A DNA stretch of 64,000 nucleotides from contig NZ_JAAKDE010000015.1 of NCBI RefSeq assembly GCF_013664685.1, positions 62,001 to 126,000 of the forward strand, in the 5' to 3' direction. Source of the DNA: Capillibacterium thermochitinicola. GTDB lineage: Bacteria; Bacillota; UBA4882; UBA10575. Both the position numbers and the translations under genes were made by a program. Below the pieces are notes generated by a model. It was given only the letters and a program-made list of their open reading frames with translations. It ran no database searches and was not told the origin of the DNA. Below, in pieces: positions 62,451 through 64,000 of this stretch (positions within the stretch are counted from its first letter, which is position 1; every line of letters starts with the position of its first letter).

Positions 62451-63467
62451 ATGCGCCTAATCGAGTCGCGTAAGATCAAGAACTTTATCACGATGAATGC
62501 CATTTATATAGTGCTGATCCTGCTGATCATCGGAATTGCCTTTATCGACCCAAGGTTTATCTCCATTGTTTGTCTGCGCGATATTCTGATCCAGTCGTCC
62601 ACCCGTGTCATCATTGCTTTGGGGATCTTCTTTATCATCCTTACCGGCGGGGTTGACCTTTCCGCGGGACGAGCGGTCGGGCTGGCGGCGGTTATTACCG
62701 CTTCTTTGCTGCAGTCTCCCGACTACCTCCGGCGTTTTTATCCGGATCTCCCCCAGCTCCCCCTGATCCTGCCGATCTTAATCGCCGTTGCCATCTGCTT
62801 GCTGGCGGGCTTGATTAATGGTTTTATTGTGGCCAGGTTTGGGGTACCGCCCTTTATTGCCACTTTAGGGATGCAGGTAATCATTTATGGGGCCAACTCG
62901 ATCTATTTTGATTTACCCCCCAACAACTCCCAACCGATCGGAGGCTTAAACCGTTCCCTGACTGAACTGGGAACCGGCGCGATCGGTGAAGGTTTGTACT
63001 CTTTGCCATATATTGTCATTATTGCGGCGGTTGTTACGGTCGTGGTTTGGATTATCGCCAATAAGACCCAATTCGGGAAGAACGTTTACGCCATCGGTGG
63101 TAACGTTGAAGCAGCGCGGGTTTCCGGTATCAATATTGGCAAGAACTTAATGGTGGTTTACGCGATGGCGGGCGCCTTGTATGGTTTGGCCGGTGTCTTG
63201 GAGGCGGGGCGCACCGGCGGCGCGACCAATAACTACGGGACAGGGTACGAATTGGACGCCATCGCCGCTTGTGTCGTCGGTGGCGTGTCGGCAACCGGCG
63301 GGATTGGTAAAGTGCCCGGGGTGTTGGCCGGGGTTCTGATTTTCAGTGTGATCAACTATGGCCTCACCTTTATTAACGTTAACCCGTACTGGCAGATGAT
63401 TATCAAGGGTCTGATTATCGTCGCGGCGGTTGCGTTTGACATCCGTAAATACCGGAGAAGGAAATAA
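62451..63467 (+). CDS. mglC: Galactose/methyl-galactoside ABC permease
   Basis: Inner-membrane permease, 338 residues, about ten helices. Family signature: FIILTGGVDLSAGRAVGLAA and AIGGNVEAARVSGINIGKNL, then GYELDAIAACVVGGVSATGG. ATG after AAGGAGGG. Ends with a basic tail KYRRRK. Confidence 0.95.
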   Translation: MRLIESRKIKNFITMNAIYIVLILLIIGIAFIDPRFISIVCLRDILIQSSTRVIIALGIFFIILTGGVDLSAGRAVGLAAVITASLLQSPDYLRRFYPDLPQLPLILPILIAVAICLLAGLINGFIVARFGVPPFIATLGMQVIIYGANSIYFDLPPNNSQPIGGLNRSLTELGTGAIGEGLYSLPYIVIIAAVVTVVVWIIANKTQFGKNVYAIGGNVEAARVSGINIGKNLMVVYAMAGALYGLAGVLEAGRTGGATNNYGTGYELDAIAACVVGGVSATGGIGKVPGVLAGVLIFSVINYGLTFINVNPYWQMIIKGLIIVAAVAFDIRKYRRRK

Positions 63468-63510
63468 ACCGCAAGTTACTGGAGTTGTTTGCATGAGACG
63501 GGTTTACCAC

Positions 63511-63560
63511 AAATAAAACGGGGGAAGAAAGGGGCTATACCCTGGTTCCCCCTTATTTTT
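63511..63560 (+). terminator. Terminator after mglC
   Basis: GGGGGAA (63520-63526) pairs with TTCCCCC (63546-63552), with an inner AGGG/CCCT pair, followed by TTATTTTTCC. Separates mglBAC from the next gene. Confidence 0.75.
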
Positions 63561-63602
63561 CCTTTTGCCGGAAACTTTCCTCTATAAAAGGAGGGTCTTC
63601 AA

Positions 63603-64000
63603 ATGTGGAAAATCAAACCCTTCTTCAAGTCTTCTTCCTTGCGAACCAAACTGCTCTCGAGGTTTGCTGTTGTAATCCTGGTAATTGGAGGGGTCAGCAT
63701 TGCCTCCTATTGGGCGCTGCGCGGAATTATTAACCAGATGCAAGTTATGGTGGAAACGACCGTCATTGCCAACAATATTATCGCGCCTGCTCAGGAGATT
63801 CCCAACCTGATCAGGAGTTACCGAATTAAGTTACTACCATGTGGTCAACGCCGAATTGGGATTGCGTTCCCGCCTTGTCGGGCTCATTGTCTTGGGCGTG
63901 TAAATGCCCAGATTAAAGCGATCAACCAAGAACTGGAAAGAATGAAGACGGAGATCCGGAAAGTGGAAGAAGACAGTCTCAGCATTGCAACGATTGCCGA
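63603..64000 (+). CDS. Membrane sensor, N-terminal part (chemoreceptor or histidine kinase), 3'-truncated
   Basis: The frame is open to the window edge (132 codons). ATG lies eight bases after GGAGG. A basic start (KSSSLRTKLLSRF) leads into one helix (AVVILVIGGVSIASYWALRG) and an extracellular helical region (VETTVIANNIIAPAQEIPNL, KAINQELERMKTEIRKVEED), the layout of methyl-accepting chemotaxis proteins and some histidine kinases. Residues about 78-101 (IKLLPCGQRRIGIAFPPCRA) look out of keeping and may mark sequence errors. Position after mglBAC would suit a sugar chemoreceptor, but the output domain is not visible. Confidence 0.65.
   Translation, partial: MWKIKPFFKSSSLRTKLLSRFAVVILVIGGVSIASYWALRGIINQMQVMVETTVIANNIIAPAQEIPNLIRSYRIKLLPCGQRRIGIAFPPCRAHCLGRVNAQIKAINQELERMKTEIRKVEEDSLSIATIA

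Noticed and set aside
1-64000. CRISPR arrays, tRNA or rRNA genes, insertion sequences, phage genes
   Set aside because: Intergenic regions were read for repeats, tRNA-like cloverleaf ends and transposase or integrase motifs; none was found.

Overview
The window looks like a chromosomal segment of an anaerobic, endospore-forming member of the Firmicutes with moderately high GC. The case rests on: cytoplasmic and cell-wall gene orders typical of Clostridia-like genomes (ylxM-ffh-rpsP-khpA-rimM-trmD-rplS; maf-radC-mreBCD-PBP2-minCDE-rodA; cmk-plsC-ispH/S1); a complete Rnf complex (rnfCDGEAB); sporulation and germination genes (yunB, spoIIP, gerA/gerB/gerC type); a T-box leader; and consensus SigA-type promoters. 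Both complete sugar-binding proteins have ordinary cleavable signal peptides without a lipobox and the germination C protein is a lipoprotein. Soluble binding proteins hint at an outer membrane (a diderm Firmicute, perhaps a Hydrogenispora/Limnochordia-like lineage), but that is only inference.

Layout. 1-1.3 kb: end of a maltose-type ABC permease operon. 1.4-5.5 kb: SRP, ribosomal and tRNA-modification operon. 5.6-8.3 kb: nucleoside salvage (deoB, pdp). 8.4-13.4 kb: Rnf. 13.5-22.3 kb: maf, radC, rod-shape and Min genes, with minD frameshifted. 22.4-26.6 kb: class A PBP (-), yunB (+), prs (-). 26.7-34.4 kb: rpmB (-) divergent from asp23-fakA, then rsmD, coaD, a coiled-coil protein, cmk, plsC and an ispH-S1 fusion. 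34.7-46.5 kb: an accessory block with DUF1614, spoIIP, two DUF3189 genes, a three-gene 2-hydroxyacyl-CoA-dehydratase-like set, a germination operon, menA and a long-chain polyprenyl synthase. 46.6-51.3 kb: trpS (-) under T-box control, divergent from dnaE. 51.5-59.0 kb: a sugar module (GH65 phosphorylase, LacI repressor, malEFG). 59.8-63.5 kb: mglBAC, followed by the start of a membrane sensor cut by the window edge.

How it works together. The GH65/LacI/malEFG module shares one operator core (GCAAACGTT) in front of all three transcription units, so it reads as a self-contained, sugar-induced regulon: import of an alpha-glucoside, then intracellular phosphorolysis. No MalK-type ATPase is present for either malFG pair, so an ATPase encoded elsewhere must serve them.

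Most notable: (1) a 111-bp copy of the 3' end of dnaE, 92% identical, lies just beyond malG, with a second copy of the dnaE terminator farther on, so the whole sugar module is bracketed by direct repeats of the dnaE end, like a footprint of insertion; (2) the S1 part of the IspH-S1 fusion has its own strong Shine-Dalgarno and ATG at the domain junction; (3) several genes have a well-placed Shine-Dalgarno before a non-canonical start codon, most clearly the first DUF3189 gene; (4) a complete archerase plus two-subunit dehydratase-like set sits between sporulation and germination genes, and menA plus a polyprenyl synthase are translationally coupled to the germination operon. No tRNA, rRNA, CRISPR array or transposase was seen.
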